This document shows, piece by piece, positions 45,672-54,563 of a DNA stretch of 64,000 nt. The number at the start of each line of letters is the position of its first letter. Position 1 is the stretch's first letter. Under the pieces are notes generated by a model that made no database searches, was not told where the DNA came from, and worked only from the letters and a program-made list of their open reading frames with translations. This DNA comes from Arthrobacter sp. PAMC25564. Lineage in GTDB: Bacteria; Actinomycetota; Actinomycetes; Actinomycetales; Micrococcaceae. Made by a program: the position numbers and the translations under genes. The DNA lies in assembly GCF_004798705.1 (NCBI RefSeq), contig NZ_CP039290.1:1736001-1800000 (forward strand), written 5' to 3'.

Positions 45672-47708
45672 TCAGAAACTGCCGGAGTCCCCGCCGCCGA
45701 AATCGCCGCCGCCCCCGCCGCCCCCCCAGCCGCCTCCGCCGGAGTCGCCGCCGCCGCCCCAGCCGCCGCCGCCCCAGCCGCCTCCGCCGCCGCCATGCAG
45801 GATGGAGTTGATCAGGATGCCGCCAAGGATGGCTCCGCCCAGGCCGCCGCCTCCGCCGCCGCCGAACATCCCGCCGCGGCCGTAGCCCTGGTTGGCGAAA
45901 CCGCCGAAGTGATCGACGTCGGACTGGGCCAGTTGGGCTGCCTGGGCCGCCAGCGAGTGGGCCTGCTGGGCGTACTGCAGCGCCGTGACGGGATCGGTGC
46001 GTGAGATGGACAGGGCGTAGTCCAAATTCCGCTGGGCCTCCGCGAGGCGCGTGCGTGCCTCGGTGCCGACGCCGCCGCGGCGCGCGGTGATGTAGTCCGA
46101 CGTCGCGCTGATCTGCGCCTGGGCGGACATGATGCTCTGCTGCAGCGAGGCCTGCGCGCGACGTTCCTGTTCCTGCTGGTCACGGATCCCGGTGAGGGAC
46201 GCATCCAGTGACTGGTGGGCCGTTTCCACCCGCTGCAGCGTCGCGATGGGATCGATCCGGCCGCCCTGGATCTCGGCCTTGACCTGGGCAAGGGCGGCTT
46301 CCACCGCGGCCACCGGTCCGGCCAGTTCCGGGTGGTCCCCGGACTGGATCATCGCCCGCGCCTGGGCCAGGTCCTGGGCGGTGTCGACGACGGCGGACTC
46401 CAGTCCGCTGCGCGCCGCGTCGAGGCTGCCGGCCACCTTGGTGATGGCGCCGATCAGGACGTTGGTCTGGTGCAGGCTTTCTTCCGCCGCGCGGACGGCG
46501 ACGGCGGCGAGGCTGCTTTCCCCGGCCGCGAGCTTCTCCTGGGCCGTGGCGGAGGCGTTCCGGACGAAGGTCAGCCGTTCCTTGGCCTGGCTGATGTTGT
46601 CGCCGACCTGCACCAGGGCGCTGTCGGCGTACTTGGCGCGGAGCTCCGTCAGGGACTGTTCGGCGCTGGCGATCGTGGCGTCGGCCTCGGCTGCCCCCGC
46701 GCCGACTGCGGCAAGGGCCTGCGGAGCGTTTTTCTCCAGTTCGCGGAGCGAGTCGAAATCAGCTTTCTGTTCCTGGAGGGAGGCAAGGGCGGCCTGGGAA
46801 CGCTGGATGATTTCGCCGAGCCAGGAGCGCTGCTGCTCTTCGGTGTCCGGGATGTGGTCGTCCAGCTGCTGCTGCAGCTTGAACGACTCCGACATATGGG
46901 CCTTCGCGTCCTGCAGCGCCTTGGTGAAGTTGCCGACGGCGGAGTCCCCGTACTGGGCCTGGGCGAAGCCGAGTTCCTGCTCGCTGGACTTGATGGCATC
47001 GTCCGCCTCGATCAGCAGCGAATCGCTCTTGCGGCGCAGCTCCGCGACGCTGAGCCCGGCCAGCGGGTCCGGTTCCGCGCCCTGGGGGCCGTAGCCTGGG
47101 CCGGCTGCCTGACCGGTCTTCTTCCGGCGGTTGCGGAGGTACAGGTACGTACCCACGCCACCGGCCGCAACGACGCCGACGCCCACCAGGACGCCGCTTC
47201 CGCCTCCGGAGGAGACCGTGCCGCTGCCACCGCCGGCGGCGTCGCCGATCGCGGAGGCAGCATCAATGGCAGCCTGCGCGTAGTCCTTCTTGCCGCCAGC
47301 GAGGTTCACCGTGATGGCATTCTGGGTAATGTTCGACTTCTTGGAGTAAATCGGACTGGCTGTGCTCGGCGCAAAATAGTACTGGCCGGCGGTGGAAATC
47401 GCCAGGAGCACGTCGGCGTTGCCCATCTTCTTCTTGGTTGCCACGGCCTGCCCCCAGCCGGCAGGATCGGACGGATCCTCGAAGGAATTCACGGTCACCA
47501 CGTACAGGTTGTACTTGTGGTCCTTCAGGAGCTTTTGGACAGCGTCCTGGACTTCGGCCTTGCGGCCGCCGAGCACGTTCGCGTTGTCCACGACATTCTG
47601 TCCGGACGGGATGGTCACCGGGTCCTCGGCAAAGGCCGGAGCGGCAGGAAGCGCCAGCAATCCAGCGACGCCAACTAAGGCGAGGAAACGCTTCAACTTC
47701 GACCGCAT
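45672..47708 (-). CDS. TPM-domain membrane protein with long coiled coil and Gly-rich tail
   Basis: A 678-aa protein from ATG 47708 (AAGGG 7 nt upstream). Signal peptide RFLALVGVAGLLALPAAPAFA. TPM domain at about residues 30-165 (VDNANVLGGRKAEVQDAVQK, DVLLAISTAGQYYFAP). TM helix near 180-205 (SGVLVGVGVVAAGGVGTYLYL) then basic RNRRKKT. A cytoplasmic helical region of about 380 residues follows, with many Ala/Gln heptad-like stretches. The last 60 residues are Gly/Trp-rich. Its 3' neighbour is pspA. Probably an envelope-stress partner of PspA (inference from adjacency). Confidence 0.87.
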   Translation of the reverse strand: MRSKLKRFLALVGVAGLLALPAAPAFAEDPVTIPSGQNVVDNANVLGGRKAEVQDAVQKLLKDHKYNLYVVTVNSFEDPSDPAGWGQAVATKKKMGNADVLLAISTAGQYYFAPSTASPIYSKKSNITQNAITVNLAGGKKDYAQAAIDAASAIGDAAGGGSGTVSSGGGSGVLVGVGVVAAGGVGTYLYLRNRRKKTGQAAGPGYGPQGAEPDPLAGLSVAELRRKSDSLLIEADDAIKSSEQELGFAQAQYGDSAVGNFTKALQDAKAHMSESFKLQQQLDDHIPDTEEQQRSWLGEIIQRSQAALASLQEQKADFDSLRELEKNAPQALAAVGAGAAEADATIASAEQSLTELRAKYADSALVQVGDNISQAKERLTFVRNASATAQEKLAAGESSLAAVAVRAAEESLHQTNVLIGAITKVAGSLDAARSGLESAVVDTAQDLAQARAMIQSGDHPELAGPVAAVEAALAQVKAEIQGGRIDPIATLQRVETAHQSLDASLTGIRDQQEQERRAQASLQQSIMSAQAQISATSDYITARRGGVGTEARTRLAEAQRNLDYALSISRTDPVTALQYAQQAHSLAAQAAQLAQSDVDHFGGFANQGYGRGGMFGGGGGGGLGGAILGGILINSILHGGGGGGWGGGGWGGGGDSGGGGWGGGGGGGDFGGGDSGSF

Positions 47709-47730
47709 GTGCAACCCTTCAGCACTTCTG

Positions 47731-47754
47731 CGACCGGTTCGGCCGAACCGGTCG
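47731..47754. promoter_or_regulatory. 24-bp perfect palindrome upstream of the TPM gene
   Basis: CGACCGGTTCGG followed at once by its exact reverse complement, 23 bp before the TPM start. With no loop, it looks more like a dimeric protein's operator than a terminator. A shorter TGACCGGTCA palindrome (45665-45674) overlaps the same gene's stop codon. Confidence 0.6.
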
Positions 47755-47889
47755 TCACAGAATGCAGCAGCGCCCCCACGCAGATGTAAAGCCGCAGGTC
47801 GCTGTGGCAATTCCATTTGATTCTATGGTGCACCCCCTTGACCGTCCACCGGCGGGAATATGCCACCAGCGAAACGTGCTGGAACGTTT

Positions 47890-47901
47890 AAACACGTGTT
47901 T
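47890..47901. promoter_or_regulatory. 12-bp palindrome in the TPM/htrA divergent region
   Basis: AAACACGTGTTT, about 105 bp before the htrA start and 180 bp before the TPM start. AT-rich compared with its surroundings; a candidate regulator site. Confidence 0.4.
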
Positions 47902-48003
47902 GCGGCACCCGCCGCGACGTTCAGGAACCTCCCAGCAAATGTCCGCTCTAGTATCAGTGAAAGCGTCCATAGTTAAAGGCAGACGAGTTTGAAAGGAAGT
48001 CCC

Positions 48004-49638
48004 ATGACTGAGAACCCAGAGCAGGGTGCGTCACCAGAGAACCGGGAGCCGGCCAAGCCGTATGGGGGATCATCGGAGCAGCCGCCGGCCGCCCCCTCGC
48101 CGGAGCCGCCCAACGAGAATCCCACGCTGCGGCTGACCCGCGCCGAAGACGGCTCCCCGCGGCCCGTCTTCCCGCCGCACCAGCCTCCCTATAGCCAGCC
48201 CGCAGCCCCGGCAACCCAGCAGTTCGGTGCCCCCGGCCACCAGGCCGGTCCCTACGGGCAGTCCGGCAACCCGGGCGCGTTCGGCCAGAACCAGTACGGC
48301 GCGTCCCAGCACGACCCGGCACAACACAACCCGCCCCAGGGCGGTCCTTATACCGGTCACCAGCCGGCGTCGGGTCCTTCCTACCCCTCCGGCCCTAACT
48401 ATTCGAACAATCCGGCGCATTCCCCCAAGCGCAAGGCTGCCTTCGGCGTCCCCACCCTCGTGGCCAGCATCCTCGCGGCCGGCCTGATCGGCGGCGGAGT
48501 CGTCGCAGGCAGCAGCGCCCTGCTGGCGGACCGGTCCACCACCGCGTCCTCGAGCAGCAACACCAGCCAGTCCGGGCCGGTGATCGTGAACAACAAGGAC
48601 GATGTCAACGCCATCACCGCCGCCGCCTTGAAGGCCTCGCCGAGCGTCGTGACCATCAAGGCAACCAGCGGCAGCGACGGCGGTACCGGTTCCGGGATCA
48701 TCCTGGACGGCGACGGCCACGTCCTGACCAACACCCACGTCGTCACCCTCGACGGTAAGGCATCCAACGCCGCCATCGAGGTCCGCACGAGTGACGGGAA
48801 GGTCTACACCGCGAAGATCATCGGTACCGATCCGCTCTCGGACCTTGCCGTCGTCAAGATGGACAACGCCTCGGGCCTGGTCCCGGCAACGCTGGGCGAC
48901 TCGGGCAAGCTGAACGTCGGGGACACCGCCGTCGCCATCGGCTCCCCGCTGGGGCTGACCGGAACCGTCACAGACGGCATCGTGTCCACGCTCAACCGCA
49001 CCATCAGCGTCGCCTCCTCGGCCGCGCCCAAGGACGGAGCCGACAATTCCCAGGGCGGCGGCCAGGGCTTCCAGTTCGCCCCGCCAGGCGGTAGCCAGAG
49101 CCAGAGCACGGCCAACCAAGGGTCCATTTCCATCAACGTGATCCAGACGGACGCCGCCATCAACCCGGGCAACTCCGGTGGTGCGTTGGTCAACACCAAG
49201 GGCGAGATCATCGGCGTCAACGTCGCGATAGCTTCTGCCGGTGGCGACTCCAGCACCAGCAGCAGCGGCAACATCGGCGTCGGCTTCAGCATCCCGATCA
49301 ACAACGCCAAGCGCGTTGCCCAGGAGATCATCAGCAACGGCAAGGCCACGCACGGGCAGTTCGGTGTCAGCGTCAAGGCCAAGACGGGCTCCACGGCCTC
49401 CGGGTTCTCGGTCGGTGCGGAAGTCGCCACAGTCGAGTCCGGCTCCGCCGCCGACAAGGCAGGCATCAAGGCCGGCGACGTCGTGACGAAGTTCCAGGAC
49501 CTCGCGATCAGCGACCCGAACCAGCTCACCGCGGCGGTACGCGAGCAGCCGGCCGGCGCCACGGTCAAGGTGACGGTCTTGCGGGGCGGCCAGCAGAAGG
49601 AGTTCGACGTAACCCTCGGCGCCGCAGCCGACCAGTAG
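48004..49638 (+). CDS. HtrA/DegP-like serine protease with PDZ domain
   Basis: A 544-aa membrane-tethered protease. Residues 1-140 are Pro/Gln/Gly-rich and cytoplasmic; the TM helix is near 146-172 (FGVPTLVASILAAGLIGGGV). Trypsin-like triad: H245 in LTNTHVVT, D280 in SDLAVV, S391 in NPGNSGGALV. One PDZ domain at about 440-535 (ADKAGIKAGDVVTKFQDLAI). ATG 48004 with AAGGAAG 5 nt upstream is preferred over an in-frame TTG at 47989. Upstream is a weak GGAACC...GTATC pattern that might be an ECF-sigma promoter. Confidence 0.93.
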   Translation: MTENPEQGASPENREPAKPYGGSSEQPPAAPSPEPPNENPTLRLTRAEDGSPRPVFPPHQPPYSQPAAPATQQFGAPGHQAGPYGQSGNPGAFGQNQYGASQHDPAQHNPPQGGPYTGHQPASGPSYPSGPNYSNNPAHSPKRKAAFGVPTLVASILAAGLIGGGVVAGSSALLADRSTTASSSSNTSQSGPVIVNNKDDVNAITAAALKASPSVVTIKATSGSDGGTGSGIILDGDGHVLTNTHVVTLDGKASNAAIEVRTSDGKVYTAKIIGTDPLSDLAVVKMDNASGLVPATLGDSGKLNVGDTAVAIGSPLGLTGTVTDGIVSTLNRTISVASSAAPKDGADNSQGGGQGFQFAPPGGSQSQSTANQGSISINVIQTDAAINPGNSGGALVNTKGEIIGVNVAIASAGGDSSTSSSGNIGVGFSIPINNAKRVAQEIISNGKATHGQFGVSVKAKTGSTASGFSVGAEVATVESGSAADKAGIKAGDVVTKFQDLAISDPNQLTAAVREQPAGATVKVTVLRGGQQKEFDVTLGAAADQ

Positions 49639-49658
49639 CGAACGCGGCAGGATCCACG

Positions 49659-49692
49659 AGGCCGGAGGGCACCACACGGTGCCGTCCGGCCT
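49659..49692 (+). terminator. Terminator after htrA
   Basis: AGGCCGGAGGGCACC pairs with GGTGCCGTCCGGCCT (one G-G mismatch) around ACAC, 20 bp past the stop. Confidence 0.75.
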
Positions 49693-49870
49693 CTGCCGTC
49701 GGGCGCCACGGTGCGCCACAGTGCGGACACAAGCAATAGCGGGCCCGCGCGGCCGCCCCGCTATATGGTTAGCTTGGAGAAACCCCGGCCCCCGGGCATT
49801 CCGTGGCCATGGCCCCGCCCGGCCGGCCGTCCACCGCATGGAAGGCTGCTGTAAAACAGTGGAAGAGACA

Positions 49871-50671
49871 TTGAAAATCATTGTGCTGGTCAAGCACGTC
49901 CCTGACGCGCAGTTCGACCGCCACATCACCGGGGAGGCCCACACGGTGGACCGCTCCGAAAGCATCCTGTCGGAACTGGACGAATACGCCCTGGAAGCGG
50001 CGCTGCAGCTCACCGAGGCCCGCGGCGGAGAAGCGGCTGGCAACAAGGTCATCGCCCTGAGCATGGGGCCGGCCGCGGCCGTCAACGCGGTGAAGAAATC
50101 CCTCCAGATCGGCGCCACTGAAGGCGTGCACCTCAGCGATGACGCCCTGGCCGGGTCCGACGCCGCCGCCACCTCACTGGCCCTGGCCGCAGCCATCCGG
50201 TACCTTGGCGCGGACGCCCCCGTCGACCTCATCCTGACCGGAATGGCCTCCACCGACGGTGAGACCTCGCTGGTCCCGGCACAGCTCGCTGAGCGGCTGG
50301 GCCTCCCGCAGGTAACTTTCGCCGCGTCCTTGGAGCTCGACGCCGGCAAGCTCACTGCCCGCCGCGACGGCGACACGCACGCGGACACCATTGAGGCCCC
50401 GCTGCCTGCCGTCGTTTCTGTCACCGACCAGATCAATGATCCCCGGTACCCGAACTTCAAGGGCATCATGGCGGCGAAGAAGAAAACCATCACCACGCTG
50501 AGCCTTGCCGACATCGGCGTCGACGCGGCCCAAGTGGGCAAGTCCGGTTCCTGGACCGCCGTCGGGACCGCCGAGCCCCGCCCGCCGCGCACGGCCGGCA
50601 CCATCATCACGGACGAAGGCGACGCCGGCATCCAGCTGGTCGAGTTCCTGGCCGCCCAGAAGCTGCTCTAA
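49871..50671 (+). CDS. etfB: Electron transfer flavoprotein, beta subunit
   Basis: A 266-aa subunit that binds AMP and pairs with the alpha subunit to pass electrons from acyl-CoA or other dehydrogenases. MKIIVLVKHVPDAQFDRHIT starts the fold; ESILSELDEYALEAALQL, VDLILTGMASTDGETSLVPA and the FKGIMAAKKKTI signature are typical. TTG start with GGAAG just upstream. Directly followed by etfA, 15 bp apart. Confidence 0.94.
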   Translation: MKIIVLVKHVPDAQFDRHITGEAHTVDRSESILSELDEYALEAALQLTEARGGEAAGNKVIALSMGPAAAVNAVKKSLQIGATEGVHLSDDALAGSDAAATSLALAAAIRYLGADAPVDLILTGMASTDGETSLVPAQLAERLGLPQVTFAASLELDAGKLTARRDGDTHADTIEAPLPAVVSVTDQINDPRYPNFKGIMAAKKKTITTLSLADIGVDAAQVGKSGSWTAVGTAEPRPPRTAGTIITDEGDAGIQLVEFLAAQKLL

Positions 50672-50686
50672 GGGGAATTTCCGAAC

Positions 50687-51640
50687 ATGGCAAAAGCACT
50701 CGTTTTCATCGACAACCCCGGCCAAGCGCTCAAGAAGTCCAGCCTGGAGCTGCTCACCATCGCCCGTACCCTCGGGGACGCCGCTGTCGCCTTCAACGGC
50801 GGACTCAGCGACGACGTCGCGGCGGCCTTGGCCGCCCATGGTGCACGGACGATCTACCGGCCCTCCGCCTCGGACCTGGACGACTACCTCGTGGGCCCGA
50901 AGGCAGCCTTCCTCGCGGCGGCGGCTACCGCGTCCGGCGCCGCCGTCATCCTGACCGAGAACTCCGCCGAGGGCAAGGAAATCGCGGCCCGGCTGGGCAT
51001 CAGGCTCGGCGCCGGTGTCATCACCGACGTCGTTGCGGTGGACCCGGACGGGACGGCGCACAAATCGGTTCTCGCCGGCTCGTACACCACCACGGCGAAG
51101 GCCACGACGCCGGTTTCCGTGCTCACGGTCAAGGCCAACAGCATCGCGCCCGAGCCTTCCGCGACCGGCACGGCCCCCGAAACGGTCACCCTTGAGCTTC
51201 CGGCCGATGCCACCGCCGCGGCGGCCCGGATCACCGCCCGCAACGAAAAGCCTGCCAGCGGGCGCCCCGAACTGACCGAGGCGCGGATCGTTGTGGCCGG
51301 CGGCCGAGGCGTGGACGGAAACTTCGGTCCACTGGAGGAACTCGCCGATGCCCTCGGCGCTGCCATCGGCGCCTCGCGGGCCGCCACGGACGCCGGCTGG
51401 ATCGGCCATGACGCGCAGATCGGGCAGACCGGCAAAACCGTCTCGCCGCAGCTCTACATCTCAGCGGGCATTTCCGGCGCCATCCAGCAGAAGGCCGGAA
51501 TGCAGACCGCCAAGGTGATCGTGGCCGTGAACAAGGACGCGGAGTCGCCGGTCTTCGAGATCGCGGACTTCGGCATCGTCGGGGACCTGTTCAAGGTCCT
51601 GCCGCAGGCCACCGAAGAAATCAAGAAGCACCGGGGCTGA
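50687..51640 (+). CDS. etfA: Electron transfer flavoprotein, alpha subunit
   Basis: A 317-aa FAD-binding subunit. The N-terminal half is divergent. The C-terminal FAD domain is diagnostic: [59 protein letters not shown] and [30 protein letters not shown] precedes the ATG. The PIG-L gene begins 4 nt after its stop. Confidence 0.95.
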   Translation: MAKALVFIDNPGQALKKSSLELLTIARTLGDAAVAFNGGLSDDVAAALAAHGARTIYRPSASDLDDYLVGPKAAFLAAAATASGAAVILTENSAEGKEIAARLGIRLGAGVITDVVAVDPDGTAHKSVLAGSYTTTAKATTPVSVLTVKANSIAPEPSATGTAPETVTLELPADATAAAARITARNEKPASGRPELTEARIVVAGGRGVDGNFGPLEELADALGAAIGASRAATDAGWIGHDAQIGQTGKTVSPQLYISAGISGAIQQKAGMQTAKVIVAVNKDAESPVFEIADFGIVGDLFKVLPQATEEIKKHRG

Positions 51641-51644
51641 ATCC

Positions 51645-52424
51645 TTGAGTACGAACGCCCTTCCGGCGCACGGCCCGTTCGACCCGGAGACCCACCGGGT
51701 CGAGCGGGTGCTTTGTTTCACCGCGCACCCGGACGACATCGATTTCGGCGCCGCCGGCACCATCGCCGCCTGGACCGCGGCGGGGGTCAAGGTCAGCTAC
51801 TGCATCATGACCGACGGCGACGCCGGCGGCTTTGACCCGGATCAGCGCGAGGAAATCGTCCGGCTCCGCACCGCGGAGCAGGAGCGCGCCGCCGCCCTCG
51901 TGGGCGTCACGGATATCCACTACCTGCACCAGCGCGACGGCTTCCTCGAGCCCTCGCACGAGGTGATGCGGGAAGTGGTGCGGCTGATCCGCCAGCTCCG
52001 GCCCGACGTTGTGCTCTCGATGCACCCGGAACGCGACTGGAACCGGATCCAGAAGAGCCACCCGGACCATTTGGCTGTGGGGGAGGCGGTGACCCGGGCC
52101 GTGTATCCGGCGTTGGAAAACCCCTTCGCGTACCCGGAACTGGCCGCGGCCGGCCTGCAGGCCTACAAGCTGCCCTGGCTGTGGCTTTTCGCCGGTCCGG
52201 AGACCCGGGAAAACCACTTCGTCGACGTGACCGAGCACGTGGACCGCAAGCTTGCGGCCATCCATATCCACACCAGCCAGCACCCCGATGTGGAGGCGAT
52301 GGACCGCACCGTGCGGGCCTTGATGCTCGGCACCGCGCGCCGTGCGGGCATGCCGGCCGGAAGCAGTGCCGAGGCCTTCCATATCGTCTCCGTCAACGGT
52401 CCGGGGACCATCTCCGGTTTTTAG
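51645..52424 (+). CDS. PIG-L family deacetylase
   Basis: A 259-aa zinc-dependent N-deacetylase of the LmbE/MshB/Mca type. The zinc motif is VLCFTAHPDDIDFGAAGTIA, with further conserved MTDGDAGG and VVLSMHPERDWNRIQKSHPDH. Zinc ligands His and Asp of AHPDD plus a distal HPDH are present. Candidate substrates are GlcNAc-type sugars, including mycothiol precursors; this is not decided by sequence. TTG start, immediately after etfA, so probably co-transcribed with etfBA. Confidence 0.88.
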   Translation: MSTNALPAHGPFDPETHRVERVLCFTAHPDDIDFGAAGTIAAWTAAGVKVSYCIMTDGDAGGFDPDQREEIVRLRTAEQERAAALVGVTDIHYLHQRDGFLEPSHEVMREVVRLIRQLRPDVVLSMHPERDWNRIQKSHPDHLAVGEAVTRAVYPALENPFAYPELAAAGLQAYKLPWLWLFAGPETRENHFVDVTEHVDRKLAAIHIHTSQHPDVEAMDRTVRALMLGTARRAGMPAGSSAEAFHIVSVNGPGTISGF

Positions 52425-52448
52425 TGTTGCCGGAAGGTGACCGTTGTC

Positions 52449-52475
52449 ATATGCTTGCCTCTGTTTAAAGCATAT
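52449..52475. promoter_or_regulatory. Inverted repeat upstream of the gluconate genes
   Basis: ATATGCTT (52449-52456) and AAGCATAT (52468-52475), 11 nt apart, 27 bp before the gluconokinase start. AT-rich against the GC-rich background. A candidate operator for a gluconate-responsive repressor of GntR or similar type; no such regulator gene lies in the window. Confidence 0.55.
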
Positions 52476-52501
52476 TTATTTCAGATGGAAGGCAGACTTT
52501 G

Positions 52502-53035
52502 ATGGCGAAGACTGCGCAGCACCCTGTCCTGGTAATCATGGGGGTCTCGGGATCCGGAAAATCAACCGTGGCCGGGCTCCTGGCCGGCCGGCTCGGCTGG
52601 GATCTTGAGGAAGGCGACGAGCTGCACCCTGCGTCCAATGTGGCGAAGATGCACGCCGGCCAGCCGCTGACCGACGAGGACAGGTGGCCGTGGCTGGAAA
52701 GCATCGCCGGATGGATCCGGGCGCACACTGCGGCCGGCCGGCCCGGCGTCATAACCTGTTCCGCGCTGAAGAAACGCTACCGGGACGTCCTGCGCGGCGA
52801 AGGCGTCGTGTTTGTCTTCCTGGAAGGCAGCAGGGACAGGATCTCGGACCGGCTGGCCGCCCGGCACGGGCACTTTATGCCGCCGGCACTGCTTGAATCC
52901 CAGTTCGAGGCGCTCGAAGCGCCCACCGGGGACGAAAACTTCATTGCCGTGGGCGTCTCCGCAATGCCGGCGGACGAGGCCCAGGAAATCATCGACCGAC
53001 TCCGGCTGGAAGCGGCAGACGCCGCAACGCCGTAA
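52502..53035 (+). CDS. gntK: Gluconokinase
   Basis: A 177-aa P-loop kinase that phosphorylates gluconate to 6-phosphogluconate. Walker A VIMGVSGSGKSTVAG, DLEEGDELHPASNVAKMHAG, DEDRWPWLESIAGWI, ITCSALKKRYRDVLRG, and DRLAARHGHFMPPALLESQF are the GntK signatures. Preceded by an ATATGCTT/AAGCATAT dyad and followed by the permease, so it forms a gluconate uptake unit. Confidence 0.96.
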   Translation: MAKTAQHPVLVIMGVSGSGKSTVAGLLAGRLGWDLEEGDELHPASNVAKMHAGQPLTDEDRWPWLESIAGWIRAHTAAGRPGVITCSALKKRYRDVLRGEGVVFVFLEGSRDRISDRLAARHGHFMPPALLESQFEALEAPTGDENFIAVGVSAMPADEAQEIIDRLRLEAADAATP

Positions 53036-53064
53036 ATACGCACATCTGGAATTAGGAACACACT

Positions 53065-54477
53065 TTGAATTTACAGATAGCAACGCAGCTACCTACTGCC
53101 GTCGAGGCCTGGACCGGCCACGACACCCAGCTGCTGCTGGTAGCCGCCCTTGGCATCGCGCTCATCGTGGTGCTCATTGCCAAGTTCAAGCTGCACCCTT
53201 TCCTGGCCCTCGTCCTCGGCTCGGCCTTCGTGGGCCTCGCCTCCGGCGTTGAGCTGGCCAAGGTCATCAGCAACTTCGAGGACGGAGTGGGTGGCGTCCT
53301 GAAGGAAGTCGGGCTGCTGATCGCCCTCGGCGCGATGCTGGGCAAGCTGCTGGCTGACTCCGGCGGAGCCAACCGCGTCGTGGACACGCTGCTCGCCAAG
53401 GCCAGCGGCAACAAACTGGTCTGGTCCATGACGTTGGTCGCCGTCATCATCGGACTGCCGATGTTCTTCGAGATCGGCCTCGTGCTGCTGCTGCCCGTGA
53501 TCGTGCTGGTCACCCAGCGCTCCAGGATGCCGCTCATGCGGATCGCGATCCCGGCGCTGGCAGGCCTGTCGGTGCTGCATGGGCTTGTGCCGCCGCACCC
53601 GGGACCCTTGATCGCGATCAGCGCCGTCAAGGCGGAACTCGGCACCACCCTGGCACTGGGCCTCCTCGTGGCCATCCCCACGGTCATCATCTGCGGCCCG
53701 CTGTTTTCCCGGCTCGCCGCCCGGTGGGTCCCGGTGGGCGCCCCTGCGGTCGCGGGCGGCATCGACACCGAACACGGCGCGGACACGGAAGGCGTCAAGC
53801 GCCAGCCGAGCTTCCTGGTGACATTGCTGACCATCGTCTTCCCTGTCGTGCTCATGCTGCTCAAGGCCGTCGTGGATATCATCTGGCCCGACGCGACGAC
53901 CGCTCCGGGGATCCGGGGCTTCTTCGATTTCGTCGGGCAGCCGCTCGTCGCCATGACCCTGGCCGTGCTGCTGGCCACCGTCACCTTCGGCTACGCCGTG
54001 GGCTTCACCGGCAACAAGATCACCTCCAAGATCGGTGCCAGCCTCGGACCGATTGCCGCAATCCTGCTGATCGTGGGCGCCGGCGGAGGCTTCAAGCAGA
54101 CCCTGATCGGCGCCGGCGTCGGGGACGCCGTCAAGAAATGGGCCGAGGGCACCAACATGTCCGTCCTCGTGCTCGGCTTCATCGTGGCCGTCGCCCTGCG
54201 GCTCGCGACCGGCTCGGCCACCGTGGCCACGGTGACGGCAGCCGGGATCGTGGCGCCGCTGGCCGGTTCGCTCACGCCCACGCATGCGGCCCTGCTCGCC
54301 CTGGCCATCGGCGCAGGCTCACTGTTCCTCTCGCATGTCAACGACGCAGGATTCTGGCTGGTCAAGGAACTGTTCGGGCTCACCGTCGGCCAGACCTTCA
54401 AGACCTGGTCCGTGATGGAGACGCTGATCTCCGTGGTGGGCTTCGGTTTCGTCATGCTGCTCTCGCTGGTCATTTAG
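53065..54477 (+). CDS. Gluconate:H+ symporter (GntP family)
   Basis: A 470-aa inner-membrane protein with about 12 hydrophobic segments. GLPMFFEIGLVLLLPVIV, LSVLHGLVPPHPGPLIAI and LATGSATVATVTAAGIVAP are GntP signatures; SHVNDAGFWLVKELFGLTVG is near the C-terminus. TTG start with AGGAA 8 nt upstream. 29 bp after gntK. Confidence 0.94.
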   Translation: MNLQIATQLPTAVEAWTGHDTQLLLVAALGIALIVVLIAKFKLHPFLALVLGSAFVGLASGVELAKVISNFEDGVGGVLKEVGLLIALGAMLGKLLADSGGANRVVDTLLAKASGNKLVWSMTLVAVIIGLPMFFEIGLVLLLPVIVLVTQRSRMPLMRIAIPALAGLSVLHGLVPPHPGPLIAISAVKAELGTTLALGLLVAIPTVIICGPLFSRLAARWVPVGAPAVAGGIDTEHGADTEGVKRQPSFLVTLLTIVFPVVLMLLKAVVDIIWPDATTAPGIRGFFDFVGQPLVAMTLAVLLATVTFGYAVGFTGNKITSKIGASLGPIAAILLIVGAGGGFKQTLIGAGVGDAVKKWAEGTNMSVLVLGFIVAVALRLATGSATVATVTAAGIVAPLAGSLTPTHAALLALAIGAGSLFLSHVNDAGFWLVKELFGLTVGQTFKTWSVMETLISVVGFGFVMLLSLVI

Positions 54478-54500
54478 CCGGACCGGCAGCCCAAAACAAG

Positions 54501-54549
54501 AAGCCGCGCAGGCCTTGATCCTCGAGGGGAGGCGAGGGCTGCGCGGCTT
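54501..54549. terminator. Two-way terminator after gntP
   Basis: AAGCCGCGCAG pairs with CTGCGCGGCTT, then TGTTGTT on the plus strand. The loop contains a smaller CCTC/GAGG hairpin. It lies between genes ending at 54477 and 54564 (convergent). Confidence 0.85.
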
Positions 54550-54563
54550 TGTTGTTCCCGGAG

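Noticed and set aside
48070..50631. An 853-codon minus-strand frame opposite htrA and etfB
   Set aside because: It spans two clear plus-strand genes and their terminator, with low-complexity antisense composition.
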